Source: Fusobacterium_C necrophorum_A
GTDB taxonomy: Bacteria; Fusobacteriota; Fusobacteriia; Fusobacteriales; Fusobacteriaceae
Direction: 5' to 3'
NCBI RefSeq assembly: GCF_004134945.1
Contig: NZ_SBAP01000017.1
Coordinates: 1-57,753 of the forward strand
DNA length: 57,753 nt
Shown in pieces: positions 32,084 to 41,443 of the stretch (positions are counted from its first letter, which is position 1; the number at the start of each line of letters is the position of its first letter). The notes below the pieces were generated by a model, which was not told where the DNA came from, did not search any database, and worked only from the letters and a program-made list of their open reading frames with translations. The position numbers were made by a program, and so were the translations under genes.

Positions 32084-33421
32084 ATGATACATTGGAAAAT
32101 GGTTCGAGAAATTCTCTCCCTGGCTCTTCCTGCCGTGGGAGAGATGACTCTTTATATGATGATTTGGATATTGGATACTATGATGGTTGGAAAATATGGA
32201 GGAAAACTTGCTGTTTCTTCCGTAGGATTAAGTACGGAAATCATCTATTCTTTTTTTAATATTTTAATCGCTATTGGAATCTCGTCTTCCTTAACTTCTT
32301 TAATTTCGAGAGCCTTAGGAGCAAAAGATTATAAAAAAGCGGAAAGAATTGCAAATGCGGGATTTAAACTTTCCTTTGCTCTTGCCATTCTCTTTTTTCT
32401 TATCTTATTTTTTGTTCCGAAGCAAATTCTGGTATTAGCCGGAGCTACGGAAGATATGTTGCCCTTTGCAACGGAATATGCAAAAATATCGGCTTTTTCC
32501 TTTTTCTTATTAACTTTCTCTTCTACGAACAACGGAATGTTTCGAGGAGCGAAAGATACGAAAACTTCTCTCTATGTTGCAGCCCTTATCAATATTGTGA
32601 ACCTTTCCCTGGACTATGTTCTAATTTTTGGAAAATTCGGTTTTCCGGAATGGGGGGTTCGAGGAGCGGCAATCGCAACGGTTGCGGGAAACGGTGCCGG
32701 TTTGCTTTTACAATGGGCAAGATTGAAAAAACTTCCCTTTCATCTGCATCTATTTTCCGTTTCTAAAAAAGAAGATTTTTGGGAAGTCATTCGTTTGGCA
32801 GTTCCTTCCGCCTTGCAGGAAGCCAATTTCAGTCTTTCCAAATTGCTTGGAATTACTTTTGTTATGAGCTTGGGAACGGTTGCCTTTGCCGCCAATCAAA
32901 TTGGAATTGCCATTGAAGCCGTTTCGTTCATGCCGGGTTGGGGAATTGCCATTGCCAACACCGCCTTAGTCGGACATAGTATCGGAGCAAAAAATGAGAA
33001 AAAAGCCCATGATTACACCTTTTATTCCACAGCCATCGCTTCCATTCTCATGGGAATGATTGCCCTTGTTTTCTTCTGTTTCCCGGAAGAACTCATTCGT
33101 CTCTTCATTCAAAAAGAAGAAATCGAAGTGATTGCTGCAGGAGCTCTCTGCTTACAAGTCGGAGCCATAGAACAAATTCCCATTGCCTTTGCCATGGTCA
33201 TTGAGTCCTATTTCAAAGGAACGGGAGATGCAAAAACTCCTTTCTATGTATCTTTTGTAATGAACTGGTGTATTCGAGTGCCTTTAAGCTGGTATCTCAT
33301 CTACTACTTACAATATCCTATCCATGTTTTCTGGATGATTACAACTTTACAATGGACTTTGGAAGGACTTGTGATCTATTATCTTTATCACAGGCACGGG
33401 AAAAATATATTCTTACGCTAA
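32084..33421 (+). CDS. MATE-family efflux transporter (first copy)
   Basis: This 445-residue, 12-helix antiporter exports drugs or cationic compounds using Na+ or H+. It has two six-helix halves with the MATE signatures ALPAVGEMTLYMMIWILDTMMVG and IRLAVPSALQEANFSLSKLLG. The ATG at 32084, preceded by GAGGTG, is preferred over the ATG at 32072 that overlaps the hflX stop. It sits directly behind hflX and ends at a strong terminator. The substrate is unknown. Confidence 0.9.
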   Translation: MIHWKMVREILSLALPAVGEMTLYMMIWILDTMMVGKYGGKLAVSSVGLSTEIIYSFFNILIAIGISSSLTSLISRALGAKDYKKAERIANAGFKLSFALAILFFLILFFVPKQILVLAGATEDMLPFATEYAKISAFSFFLLTFSSTNNGMFRGAKDTKTSLYVAALINIVNLSLDYVLIFGKFGFPEWGVRGAAIATVAGNGAGLLLQWARLKKLPFHLHLFSVSKKEDFWEVIRLAVPSALQEANFSLSKLLGITFVMSLGTVAFAANQIGIAIEAVSFMPGWGIAIANTALVGHSIGAKNEKKAHDYTFYSTAIASILMGMIALVFFCFPEELIRLFIQKEEIEVIAAGALCLQVGAIEQIPIAFAMVIESYFKGTGDAKTPFYVSFVMNWCIRVPLSWYLIYYLQYPIHVFWMITTLQWTLEGLVIYYLYHRHGKNIFLR

Positions 33422-33434
33422 AAAATAAAGAAAA

Positions 33435-33477
33435 AAAAGAGCTATCTCAAAATATAAGATTTTGAGATAGCTCTTTT
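33435..33477. terminator. Bidirectional terminator between the MATE gene and nrdG
   Basis: A perfect 19-bp stem with a five-base loop has the core AGAGCTATCTC / GAGATAGCTCT flanked by A4 and T4 runs. Read on the minus strand it ends in eight T. It serves both converging units. Confidence 0.92.
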
Positions 33478-33545
33478 ATAGCTTGATCCTAGTGCTTTCC
33501 ATGAAAATCTATTTTGAAATCCCCTTCCCCCATGAAAGAAATAAC

Positions 33546-34055
33546 TTATTCCGAAAACAATATGATCGCTTTTTCCTTCAATGAGCTTACAATATCAATC
33601 ACTCTTTGATTTCGACTTCCTCTCCATGGCAAAGATAAATCTTTTTCTTCTTCCCGAAATCTTCCCTCTACCAAGACATCACATAATTTCACTAAAGACA
33701 GGAGAGAAGGATTCTCTAAAATCTCTTCCCAAGTGTAGCCGGTCCACATCCAAACGTCTTTTCCCGGAAACCGCTTTCGAAATTCTGAAATAAAATCTTT
33801 CAACGGCTCCACGTTCGTCTTATAGGTAGGATCTCCCCCCAGTAAAGAAAGTCCTCGCAATAACATTGGATATTTCCAGAAATAGTCAAAAATTTCCTCT
33901 TTTTGCTTTTCCGTAAATCTTTCTCCATATTTAGGATTCCATGTTTCCTTATTAAAACAACCCGGACAGGCATGAGAACAGCCGCTCACAAAGAGACTTA
34001 CTCGAATTCCCGGTCCATTAATCATATCTGAATACTTAATTCCTGAATAATTCAT
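33546..34055 (-). CDS. nrdG: Anaerobic ribonucleoside-triphosphate reductase activating protein
   Basis: This radical-SAM activase installs the glycyl radical on NrdD. The 169-residue protein carries the [4Fe-4S] motif C26-x3-C30-x2-C33 in GCSHACPGCF, then LSLLGGDPT for SAM binding. It lies 15 bp after nrdD. An oxygen-sensitive reductase fits a strict anaerobe. Confidence 0.96.
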   Translation of the reverse strand: MNYSGIKYSDMINGPGIRVSLFVSGCSHACPGCFNKETWNPKYGERFTEKQKEEIFDYFWKYPMLLRGLSLLGGDPTYKTNVEPLKDFISEFRKRFPGKDVWMWTGYTWEEILENPSLLSLVKLCDVLVEGRFREEEKDLSLPWRGSRNQRVIDIVSSLKEKAIILFSE

Positions 34056-34070
34056 TTTTCCCTCTACATT

Positions 34071-36275
34071 TTATCCATTGTGTTTTACTCGATTCATAAT
34101 TTCCTTTTGTTTTCCTTTATTAAAAGGTCGGGCATTCGGTTGAGCCAAGTAACCACAAACTCTACGAATCACACTCATTTTTTTGTTATCATGATTTCCA
34201 CATTGCGGACAGGTAAACCCATTTTCTGTCGCAGAAAACTCTCCCTTATATCCACACACATAACATTTATCCACAGGCTGATTGATTCCCATATAGTGAA
34301 TCCCCACCGACTTTGCATAACGCAAAATAGCCGGAATTGCCTCAATATTTTTTTGTAGGGAATCCGTTTCAATATAACTGATATGCCCTCCTTTTGAATA
34401 TTGATGTCCCAAAGCTTCCAAACGTAACTTTTCAAATTGATCTATTTTCAATCTGGAAGAAACGTGGAAAGAATTATCATAATATCCTTTGTCCGTAATT
34501 CCCGGAATATCTCCAAATTCTTTTTGATCCATTTTTGCAAAACGGTCACACAAAGATTCTGACGGAGTTCCATACATAGCAAATCCTAAGCCTGTTTCCG
34601 CTTTAAATTGCTCTAACTTATCGGCAATATATTTTAAAATAGCAAATGATTTCTTGTATACTTCCTCATCCTGTGCAAAATCTTTTCCATACAACAATTG
34701 GGATACTTCCGATAAACCGATATATCCGATAGAGACCGTCGCATAGCCTCCCCAAATTAAATCTGCAATCGTTTCTTTTTCCTCTTTTTCTGCCAATGCT
34801 CCATACATCCATAAGATAGGGGCGATATCTGCCGTCGTCTTTTCCAAATATTTTGCCCTGAAGATACAGTTTTCTTTGCAAATTTCCAAAATTCTGTCCA
34901 ATTCCTGATAAAAACCTTTTTCATCTCCCGGATTCTTAATCGCCATTCGAGGTAAATTCATACTGGTTGCCCCAAAATTAAAACGTCCTGCATAAATTTC
35001 CTTTCCTTCCTCATTCTTCCAAGGAGACAGGAAGGCTCTACACCCCATCGGATAGACAACGGTTCCTTGTTCCCATTGTTCTTGAGTAATAAATAAAATA
35101 TCAGGGTATATCGATTTTGTCATACATTCAAAAGCCAGTTGTGCAATGTCCCAGTTTGGAGAATCCGGATTTAAATTTAACTTTTCCGTCATAGCATAGG
35201 CAATTTTCGGAAAAATTGCTGTTTCCTTATTTTTTCCAAAGCCGTCCATTCTGGTTTTAAAGACATACTTTTGTACCAATCTTCCTTCCCAGGAAGTTTC
35301 CGTTCCAATTCCTATTGTTGTAAAAGGTGTCTGTCCATTCACCGTAGATAAGGAGTTGATTTCATATTCCAAACCTTGCATTGCCTGTTTTACGGATTCT
35401 TCCGTTAAATCGGCAGCATAGCGATAGGCTTTGGGATATTTTTCCTTTAAGTCCTGATTGTCGTAAATAATTCCGTCTCTTCCATAAGAAGCTAATATTT
35501 CTTCTGTCTTCTCTTCGTTCAGATCTTCTGTATAGTGTAATCCCTTTTTGAAGTGCTTGTAAAAACTTTTTTGAATATATGGCACCAGAGCCCTGTCCAA
35601 ATAAGGAATGGAACATCCTCCGTAGGTATTGGACGACACGGAAGCAATGATTTGAATGATATGTCCGACAGCAACGTCCACAGAATTTGGCTCCAACATT
35701 TTGGCATTTCCAATATTGCAACCGCCTTTTAACATTCTTTCAATGTTTACCAATTCACAATTGGTTTCTCGAAATAACAAATAATCCAAGTCATGCAAGT
35801 GAATTTCTCCTTTAATATGAGCCTCTTTGATGTGTCTTGGCACAATTTTATTCAAGTAATAATCTCTGGAGGAAATTCCTGCCAATAAATCTCTTTGCAC
35901 GGAAATGGTTTTGGCATCCTTATTGGCATTTTCTATCAATAAACTTTCATTGGATGCGTCTACCAATTCTCCAATTTGCCTATAAATACTTTTTTCTTTA
36001 TTTCGAATTTCTGTTTTTAAGGTTCGATAACTTTGATATGCCATAGCAATGTCTTTTTCGGATGAGGCCATCAATTTTTTAACCACCAAATCCTGAATTT
36101 CTTCCACACTCATAATCTTATTTTCCAGATTTTCTATTTGGTGAGCGATTTTAGAAACCAATTCTTTCGGGATTACTCTGGAATGTTGCTTAAAAGCCAT
36201 AGAAATTGCATGTACAATTCTTTGAGCGTCAAAATCAATTACAGTCCCATCTCTTTTAATCACTTTTTTTACCAC
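34071..36275 (-). CDS. nrdD: Anaerobic ribonucleoside-triphosphate reductase (class III)
   Basis: NrdD makes dNTPs from NTPs by glycyl-radical chemistry. The 734-residue protein starts at a GTG six bases after GGAG. It has an N-terminal ATP-cone (VKKVIKRDGTVIDFDAQRIV) for allosteric control, the ten-strand barrel, a zinc-binding CYVCGYKGEF / CPQCGNHD module and the C-terminal radical loop RRVCGYLAQPNARPFNKGK. All parts are intact. Tandem NrdR-like boxes lie over and upstream of its promoter. Confidence 0.97.
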   Translation of the reverse strand: MVKKVIKRDGTVIDFDAQRIVHAISMAFKQHSRVIPKELVSKIAHQIENLENKIMSVEEIQDLVVKKLMASSEKDIAMAYQSYRTLKTEIRNKEKSIYRQIGELVDASNESLLIENANKDAKTISVQRDLLAGISSRDYYLNKIVPRHIKEAHIKGEIHLHDLDYLLFRETNCELVNIERMLKGGCNIGNAKMLEPNSVDVAVGHIIQIIASVSSNTYGGCSIPYLDRALVPYIQKSFYKHFKKGLHYTEDLNEEKTEEILASYGRDGIIYDNQDLKEKYPKAYRYAADLTEESVKQAMQGLEYEINSLSTVNGQTPFTTIGIGTETSWEGRLVQKYVFKTRMDGFGKNKETAIFPKIAYAMTEKLNLNPDSPNWDIAQLAFECMTKSIYPDILFITQEQWEQGTVVYPMGCRAFLSPWKNEEGKEIYAGRFNFGATSMNLPRMAIKNPGDEKGFYQELDRILEICKENCIFRAKYLEKTTADIAPILWMYGALAEKEEKETIADLIWGGYATVSIGYIGLSEVSQLLYGKDFAQDEEVYKKSFAILKYIADKLEQFKAETGLGFAMYGTPSESLCDRFAKMDQKEFGDIPGITDKGYYDNSFHVSSRLKIDQFEKLRLEALGHQYSKGGHISYIETDSLQKNIEAIPAILRYAKSVGIHYMGINQPVDKCYVCGYKGEFSATENGFTCPQCGNHDNKKMSVIRRVCGYLAQPNARPFNKGKQKEIMNRVKHNG

Positions 36276-36324
36276 AAAAATCTCCCCTTCCTTTCAAATT
36301 TTTATCTGCTTTCTGTCTGCTAAA

Positions 36325-36353
36325 ATTATACTATAACTTTTAGAAAAATACAA
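36325..36353 (-). promoter_or_regulatory. nrdD: Promoter of nrdD-nrdG
   Basis: On the minus strand TTGTAT (36348-36353) and TATAAT (36325-36330) have a 17-bp spacer, about 50 bp upstream of the GTG start. The proximal NrdR-like box overlaps the -35. Confidence 0.7.
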
Positions 36354-36393
36354 TATCTTGTTTTCGTACTTTTATATTTTTACAATATATTGT
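36350..36393 (-). promoter_or_regulatory. Tandem NrdR-like operator upstream of nrdD
   Basis: ACAATATATTGT (36382-36393, a perfect palindrome) and ACAATATCTTGT (36350-36361) differ at one base. Their centres are 32 bp apart, about three helical turns. NrdR boxes are known to occur as such pairs near ribonucleotide reductase promoters, with a consensus around ACACTATATATTGTGT. Confidence 0.65.
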
Positions 36394-36410
36394 GTTTTTA
36401 CAAACAAAAA

Positions 36411-36437
36411 GAGCTTAAAGAATTTTTCTTCAAGCTC
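36411..36437 (-). terminator. Terminator of fba
   Basis: GAGCTT / AAGCTC plus an inner GAA/TTC pair lies about 30 bp past the fba stop and is followed on the minus strand by TTTTTGTTTG. Confidence 0.75.
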
Positions 36438-36465
36438 CTCTGTTCTCATTTTAAAAAAAACGTTT

Positions 36466-37455
36466 TTATTTGGTTCCTTTTACATAAGCTCCTTCCGAAC
36501 CAAATACATCCTGTATTTTTATTTTATAGTACTCTTTCATTTCTTTTTGCCCTGCTCCCAAATATTTTCTTGGATCGAACTCCTTCGGATTGGTTCCCAA
36601 TACTTGTCTTACTCCGGCAGTAAATGCCAATCTTCCATCCGTATCCACATTGATTTTAGCAACGGTAGATTTCGTAGCACCTCTCAGTTCGGAATCCGGA
36701 ATTCCAATTGCATCCTTCATTTCTCCACCGAATTCTTTAATCATATCAACATATTTTTTAGGCACTGCCGAAGATCCATGCAATACAATAGGGAAACTTC
36801 CCAATTTTTCTGCCACGGCATCCAAAATATCCAATCGTAATTTCGGATCTTCTCCCGGTTTGAATTTATGAGCCCCATGAGAAGTTCCAATCGCAATTGC
36901 CAAAGAATCCACTCCGGTTCTTCCTACAAAATCAATCACTTCTTCCGGATTGGTATACTTGTGTTCTTCTGCATGAACATCGTCTTCGATCCCTGCCAAT
37001 ACTCCCAATTCCGCTTCTACGCTGACATATTCTCCCGCATTTTTATGAGCATAGTCCACAATTTCTTTTGTCACTCGAATATTTTCTTCATATTCATAGT
37101 GAGAAGCATCAATCATGACAGAAGAAAATCCTGCCGCAATACATTTTTTTACCGTTTCCAAATCTGCTCCATGATCTAAGTGTAATGCTACCGGAATATC
37201 GGAGCCCATATTTCTTGCTCTATCCACTGCTGCTTTCGCCATCAAGGGTGCAACATCATATCCCATATATTTAATAGCCCCTGCAGAACATTGTAAAATA
37301 ACGGGCGATCCCATTTCTGCACAAGCTTCTACAATCGCCAAAGCCATTTCCATATTGTTAAAGTTGAACGCAGGCACTGCATATCCTTCTTTGTTTGCTT
37401 TTGCAAACATTTCTCTCGTATTTGATAACCCTAATTCTCGATACGTGTATCCCAT
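36466..37455 (-). CDS. fba: Class II fructose-1,6-bisphosphate aldolase
   Basis: This zinc-dependent glycolytic/gluconeogenic aldolase has 329 residues. Motifs are VPAFNFNNMEMALAIVEA, the zinc-binding HLDHGAD, ASHYEYEENI, LAIAIGTSHG and LHGSSAVP. It is 15 bp downstream of a small membrane-protein gene and appears to be carried on the serS transcript. Confidence 0.96.
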   Translation of the reverse strand: MGYTYRELGLSNTREMFAKANKEGYAVPAFNFNNMEMALAIVEACAEMGSPVILQCSAGAIKYMGYDVAPLMAKAAVDRARNMGSDIPVALHLDHGADLETVKKCIAAGFSSVMIDASHYEYEENIRVTKEIVDYAHKNAGEYVSVEAELGVLAGIEDDVHAEEHKYTNPEEVIDFVGRTGVDSLAIAIGTSHGAHKFKPGEDPKLRLDILDAVAEKLGSFPIVLHGSSAVPKKYVDMIKEFGGEMKDAIGIPDSELRGATKSTVAKINVDTDGRLAFTAGVRQVLGTNPKEFDPRKYLGAGQKEMKEYYKIKIQDVFGSEGAYVKGTK

Positions 37456-37470
37456 CTTTTCCTCCTTAAA

Positions 37471-37959
37471 TTATTGCTGTTTTTCTTCTATTTTTTTCAA
37501 AATATACCTAAAAAACCATTTTATTTTCATTTTCTTACGAAAAAGAACAAACACCTGCGGAACAAACTCAATCACAGTTTCTACTATTTCTTGATATCTT
37601 GCAAAACGTCCATGAAATATTTTTTGTTCCGCCACAATCCAAGACAACAAAATTAAATTGAGTATCCGTAAAAAATTTCCTAAAAATTGTTGAATTCCCT
37701 CTAAGGTAATATAAAAACCAAAAACTTGTAACAAGACTCTTCCTTCCTGATGATAGTAAAGTTGTATCAGAAAAGTAGAAAGGTAAAAGAAACATAAAAT
37801 CCAAATTCTTTTCAACTGTTCTTTGAACTTCGAATTAAGTCCTATATTCCAACATAGTAAAAACAAGAAAGGCAGAAATAAAATTCTCCAATCTTGAAAA
37901 AATAAATTTATTGCAAACATTATGAAAAATAGTAGCAAGTAAATTTTATTTTTTAACAA
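37471..37959 (-). CDS. Small membrane protein, weakly EcfT/CbiQ-like
   Basis: This 162-residue protein has about four hydrophobic segments (LLLFFIMFAINLFF, ILFLPFLFLLCWNIG, IWILCFFYLSTFLIQ, FLRILNLILLSWIVA) and a basic C-terminus (FRKKMKIKWFFRYILKK). The stretch FGFYITLEGIQQFLGNFLRI resembles the transmembrane subunit of energy-coupling-factor transporters, but the protein is shorter and no ECF ATPase or S component is nearby. It overlaps the 3' end of serS by 14 bp. The function is unknown and the resemblance tentative. Confidence 0.6.
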   Translation of the reverse strand: MLKNKIYLLLFFIMFAINLFFQDWRILFLPFLFLLCWNIGLNSKFKEQLKRIWILCFFYLSTFLIQLYYHQEGRVLLQVFGFYITLEGIQQFLGNFLRILNLILLSWIVAEQKIFHGRFARYQEIVETVIEFVPQVFVLFRKKMKIKWFFRYILKKIEEKQQ

Positions 37960-39220
37960 CTTCCATTCCTCCCATATATGGTACCAATACTTTCGGAATT
38001 AAGAAACTTCCATCTTCCTGTTGATAATTCTCCATAATCGCAACTAAAGTTCTTCCCACTGCTAATCCGGAACCGTTTAGAGTATGGCAGAATTCACTCT
38101 TGTTTTCTCCTTGAGGTCTGTATTTCAATCCCATTCTTCTCGCTTGGAAATCTTCGCAATTGGAACAAGAAGAAATTTCTCGATATTTATTTTGTGACGG
38201 TAACCATACTTCCAAATCATAAGTTTTTGCCGCACTGAAACCAATATCTCCTGAACAAAGTGCAATGACTCGATATGGAAGTTCCAATTTTTGTAAAATT
38301 GCTTCCGCATTGTTTACCATTTTTTCCAATTCTTCATATGATGTTTTGTTGTCGGTAATTTTTACCATTTCCACCTTATTAAATTGATGAACTCGAATTA
38401 AACCTTTTACATCTTTCCCATAAGAACCTGCTTCTCTTCGAAAACAAGGAGAATATGCAGTATAGTACTTAGGAAGTTCCGCCTGCTCCAAAATTTCTTT
38501 TCTATGGATATTGGTCATCGAAATTTCTGAGGTGGAAATCAGATACATGTTATCCTCTGTTGTTTTATACATATCTTCTTCAAATTTTGGAAGTTGTCCT
38601 GTCCCTTCACATACCTCAGCTTTTACCATAAAAGGTGTCAAATGTTCCGTATATCCATGTTCTGTTGTATGTGTATCCAACATGAAGCTGATTAAAGCTC
38701 TTTCCAATCTTGCAGCAGCTCCACGATATAATACAAATCTCGATCCTGAAAGTTTTGCTCCTCTTTCAAAATCCAAAATTCCTAAGTCTTCTCCAATTTC
38801 CCAATGTGATTTCGGAGCGAAAGAAAATTCTCTCGGTGTTCCCCATTTTCGAATTTCCACATTTTCTTCCTCGTCTCTTCCAATAGGAGTTGTTTCATGA
38901 TACATATTCGGAATAATCATTAAAATGTGGTTTACTTTTTCTTCCACTTCCGCTAACTTTGCATCCAATTCTTTAATTTTTGCAGAAATAATGCCCATTT
39001 CTTTGATAACTTCCGAAGCATCTTTTCCCTCTTTTTTGAATTGAGCAACTTTTGCAGATTCTGTATTTCTTTCTCTCTTCAAAGCTTCCACTTCTGATAA
39101 AATTTCTCTTCTTTCCGCATCTAGACGATCAAATTCCGATAAATCCAAAGAATTATTTCTATTTTTCAACATCTCCTGTACTTTTTCTCTGTTTTCTCGA
39201 ATAAATCTAGCTTCTAACAT
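37946..39220 (-). CDS. serS: Serine--tRNA ligase
   Basis: This class II synthetase charges tRNA-Ser. The 424-residue protein has an N-terminal coiled-coil arm (about 30-100), motif 2 CFRREAGSYGKDVKGLIRVHQF and motif 3 GSGLAVGRTLVAIMEN. Length and motifs are normal. Its start lies within the end of the DUF2344 gene (7-bp overlap). Confidence 0.97.
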   Translation of the reverse strand: MLEARFIRENREKVQEMLKNRNNSLDLSEFDRLDAERREILSEVEALKRERNTESAKVAQFKKEGKDASEVIKEMGIISAKIKELDAKLAEVEEKVNHILMIIPNMYHETTPIGRDEEENVEIRKWGTPREFSFAPKSHWEIGEDLGILDFERGAKLSGSRFVLYRGAAARLERALISFMLDTHTTEHGYTEHLTPFMVKAEVCEGTGQLPKFEEDMYKTTEDNMYLISTSEISMTNIHRKEILEQAELPKYYTAYSPCFRREAGSYGKDVKGLIRVHQFNKVEMVKITDNKTSYEELEKMVNNAEAILQKLELPYRVIALCSGDIGFSAAKTYDLEVWLPSQNKYREISSCSNCEDFQARRMGLKYRPQGENKSEFCHTLNGSGLAVGRTLVAIMENYQQEDGSFLIPKVLVPYMGGMEVVKK

Positions 39221-39828
39221 AGTCCTTCCCCCTTATCTTCAGCCTTTTCATATCCTAATCGTTTGATTCTCACCTCTTGTTGCCTTATATTCGCTAATTC
39301 TAAATAAGCATTCGGTGAGATATTGATACTGCTTAATGTAATACAATTTTCTGTTCTCTCCCATGAAACAATTCTTTGTTTCAGTTCTCGAGTCACTGTT
39401 TTTCCCTTTTTTTCTCGAACTTCTATAATTTCCTCTTGTTGTAATAATGCCTCTAAGCGGTCTACTACGCTACCCGAGCCTTCTACAGAATATCTGGTAT
39501 ATGGATATTCTTCGACGATATTTCCTTTTCCCTCCAAGTTTTCCACTTCCTGTACTCGAAATCCTAATACTTGAGCGGAATTTAAACGCTTCAGCACTTC
39601 GGCATTGCTTAAATCCTCCTCCAGTTCAATGTCCATAATCTCTCCAAAAGCCTCCGTTCCCAGCGAAATTGGATTTCCGAAAGACATTTTGGGTCTCGGA
39701 TGAAAGCCGTTACTATATTTGATAGGAAGATTTGTTTTTTTAAACAATCTTTCTAAGAAACGTATCAAATCCAAGTGGGAAATGAATCGCATATTCTCAT
39801 ATTTATCAAAATATACTCTTTTTTTCAT
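39214..39828 (-). CDS. DUF2344 (TIGR03936-type, radical-SAM-associated) protein
   Basis: This 204-residue protein contains KYENMRFISHLDLIRFLERL and KYSNGFHPRPKMSFGNPISLG, the hallmark of DUF2344. The domain is usually fused to, or placed beside, a radical SAM protein and often precedes rng/rnrE-type genes. Here it stands alone with serS. The ATG at 39828 is preferred over 39834, which is only three bases from AAGGA. The function is unknown. Confidence 0.85.
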   Translation of the reverse strand: MKKRVYFDKYENMRFISHLDLIRFLERLFKKTNLPIKYSNGFHPRPKMSFGNPISLGTEAFGEIMDIELEEDLSNAEVLKRLNSAQVLGFRVQEVENLEGKGNIVEEYPYTRYSVEGSGSVVDRLEALLQQEEIIEVREKKGKTVTRELKQRIVSWERTENCITLSSINISPNAYLELANIRQQEVRIKRLGYEKAEDKGEGLC

Positions 39829-39863
39829 ACTCATCTTTCCTTATATATCAATCATTAGAGTAT

Positions 39864-39892
39864 ATTGTACCACATTATGTTTCTCCATTCAA
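39864..39892 (-). promoter_or_regulatory. Promoter of the DUF2344-serS-fba unit
   Basis: On the minus strand TTGAAT (39887-39892) and TACAAT (39864-39869) are 17 bp apart, about 35 bp upstream of the DUF2344 start. No clear terminator separates it from lpxD upstream. Confidence 0.6.
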
Positions 39893-39900
39893 TTATAAAA

Positions 39901-40902
39901 TTATTTTCCCTTATTTTCAAGAGCTTTCACTCTCTTTAATAATTCCGGTAATTTTTTCATCGAAACTTTGATCTTTAAATCCTCTTTATGATCTACCAGA
40001 GGATACCCGGATAAAATTTGATTGGATTTTACATCTCCGCTCACTCCCGATTTGGAACCGATGACGATATTGTCTCCGATTTTAATATGCCCTGCTACTC
40101 CGGTTTGTCCGGCAAGAGTTACATTATTTCCAATTTCTGTGCTTCCGGCAATTCCTACCTGAGATATAATCAGACAATTTTCTCCGATTCTATCATTATG
40201 TGCCACCTGTACCAAATTATCTATTTTGGTATACTTTTTTATCACCGTATTCCCGATGGTTCCTCGATCCACAGTCGTATTTGCCCCGATTTCTACAAAA
40301 TCTTCTAGCACCACGGAACCAATTTGGTCAATTTTCATATTATTTCCTTGAACTTTAACAAAACCAAATCCGTCAGAACCTATGACTGCTCCCGGTTGAA
40401 CAATACATTCCCTTCCCACTTTTACAAATTCTCGAATACTGACATTGGAGTACAGAATACTTCCCTCTCCGATCACAGCCCCTTCTCCGATAAAAACATG
40501 GGGGTACAACACTACATTATCTCCGATGACAGCGTTATGTCCTATGTAAACATTGGGAGCAATGGATACATTTTCTCCAATCTTAGCCGAATCCTCTATC
40601 ATTTTCTCCGGCTTCTTTAAAGGTCTTTTAAAAAATTGCAATAATTTTGGCATTAAAATCCTTGGATTCTCTCGAACCACAATATATGTTTTTCCTAGAT
40701 TCATAGGTAACTCAATATCCGGAACAATAATAACTTTTGCCTTACATTCTTGTAATTTTGTTAAAAATTTTTCCTCCGCTGCAAAGCTTATTTCATCTTC
40801 TTCCGCATGGAAAAAGGGAGCGAGCCCAGAAACCTGTTCTACACTCTCTCCCTTTACTATTCCATTCAGAAGGGTTACTAAGTCACTGATTTGATAACTC
40901 AT
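39901..40902 (-). CDS. lpxD: UDP-3-O-acylglucosamine N-acyltransferase
   Basis: LpxD adds the second, N-linked hydroxyacyl chain in lipid A synthesis. The 333-residue protein has an N-terminal uridine-binding domain, then a long left-handed beta-helix of hexapeptides (VSIAPNVYIGHNAVIGDNVV), the catalytic region VQVAHNDRIGENC and a C-terminal helix. It confirms an LPS-bearing outer membrane. It sits behind bamA and skp, an order also found in E. coli. Confidence 0.95.
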   Translation of the reverse strand: MSYQISDLVTLLNGIVKGESVEQVSGLAPFFHAEEDEISFAAEEKFLTKLQECKAKVIIVPDIELPMNLGKTYIVVRENPRILMPKLLQFFKRPLKKPEKMIEDSAKIGENVSIAPNVYIGHNAVIGDNVVLYPHVFIGEGAVIGEGSILYSNVSIREFVKVGRECIVQPGAVIGSDGFGFVKVQGNNMKIDQIGSVVLEDFVEIGANTTVDRGTIGNTVIKKYTKIDNLVQVAHNDRIGENCLIISQVGIAGSTEIGNNVTLAGQTGVAGHIKIGDNIVIGSKSGVSGDVKSNQILSGYPLVDHKEDLKIKVSMKKLPELLKRVKALENKGK

Positions 40903-40923
40903 AACTCCCTCCCTTATTCTTTC

Positions 40924-41403
40924 TTATTTTGTTACTTCCATTTTCTTGATAACCTTATCGGTAATGTCGTCTCCACCAACAATAACGGCACCTTTTTCAA
41001 GAACATAATCATATTTTCCTTCTGCTGCTACTGCTTGAACCGCTTTGTTTGCTTTATTGAAAATAACTGACATTTTATCGTATTCCATTTTTCCCATCGT
41101 TTCTTTTGAAGTACTTACATATTTATAGAATCCTTCTACTTTTGCTTGGAAAGCTTTCTTTTCAGCTTCTGTCACTTTATTTCCTTTTGCTTGCAAAGCT
41201 ACTTCTTCTTTTTGTAATGCTACTTGTCTTTGATTGATTTCATTTTCATATCTTTTTGCTTCTTTATCCAAGCTGGCTCCTACTGTTTTTGTTCCACTGT
41301 ATCTTCCGATCACCTCTTGAGAATCTACGACCGCAATTTTATCTGCAAATGCACTCACAGAAAAAGCAGACACCAATCCCAATACTAATAACATTTTTTT
41401 CAT
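40924..41403 (-). CDS. skp: OmpH/Skp-family periplasmic chaperone
   Basis: Skp holds unfolded outer-membrane proteins on their way to BamA. The 159-residue protein has a signal peptide (cut after AFA), the start strand KIAVVDSQEVIGRYSG and a long coiled-coil arm (about 40-120). It lies between bamA and lpxD as in proteobacteria. Sequence similarity in this family is low, but position, size and pattern agree. Confidence 0.9.
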   Translation of the reverse strand: MKKMLLVLGLVSAFSVSAFADKIAVVDSQEVIGRYSGTKTVGASLDKEAKRYENEINQRQVALQKEEVALQAKGNKVTEAEKKAFQAKVEGFYKYVSTSKETMGKMEYDKMSVIFNKANKAVQAVAAEGKYDYVLEKGAVIVGGDDITDKVIKKMEVTK

Positions 41404-41443
41404 TTGTTGTAACCTCCGTTTATTTTATAAATTTATATTCTCA

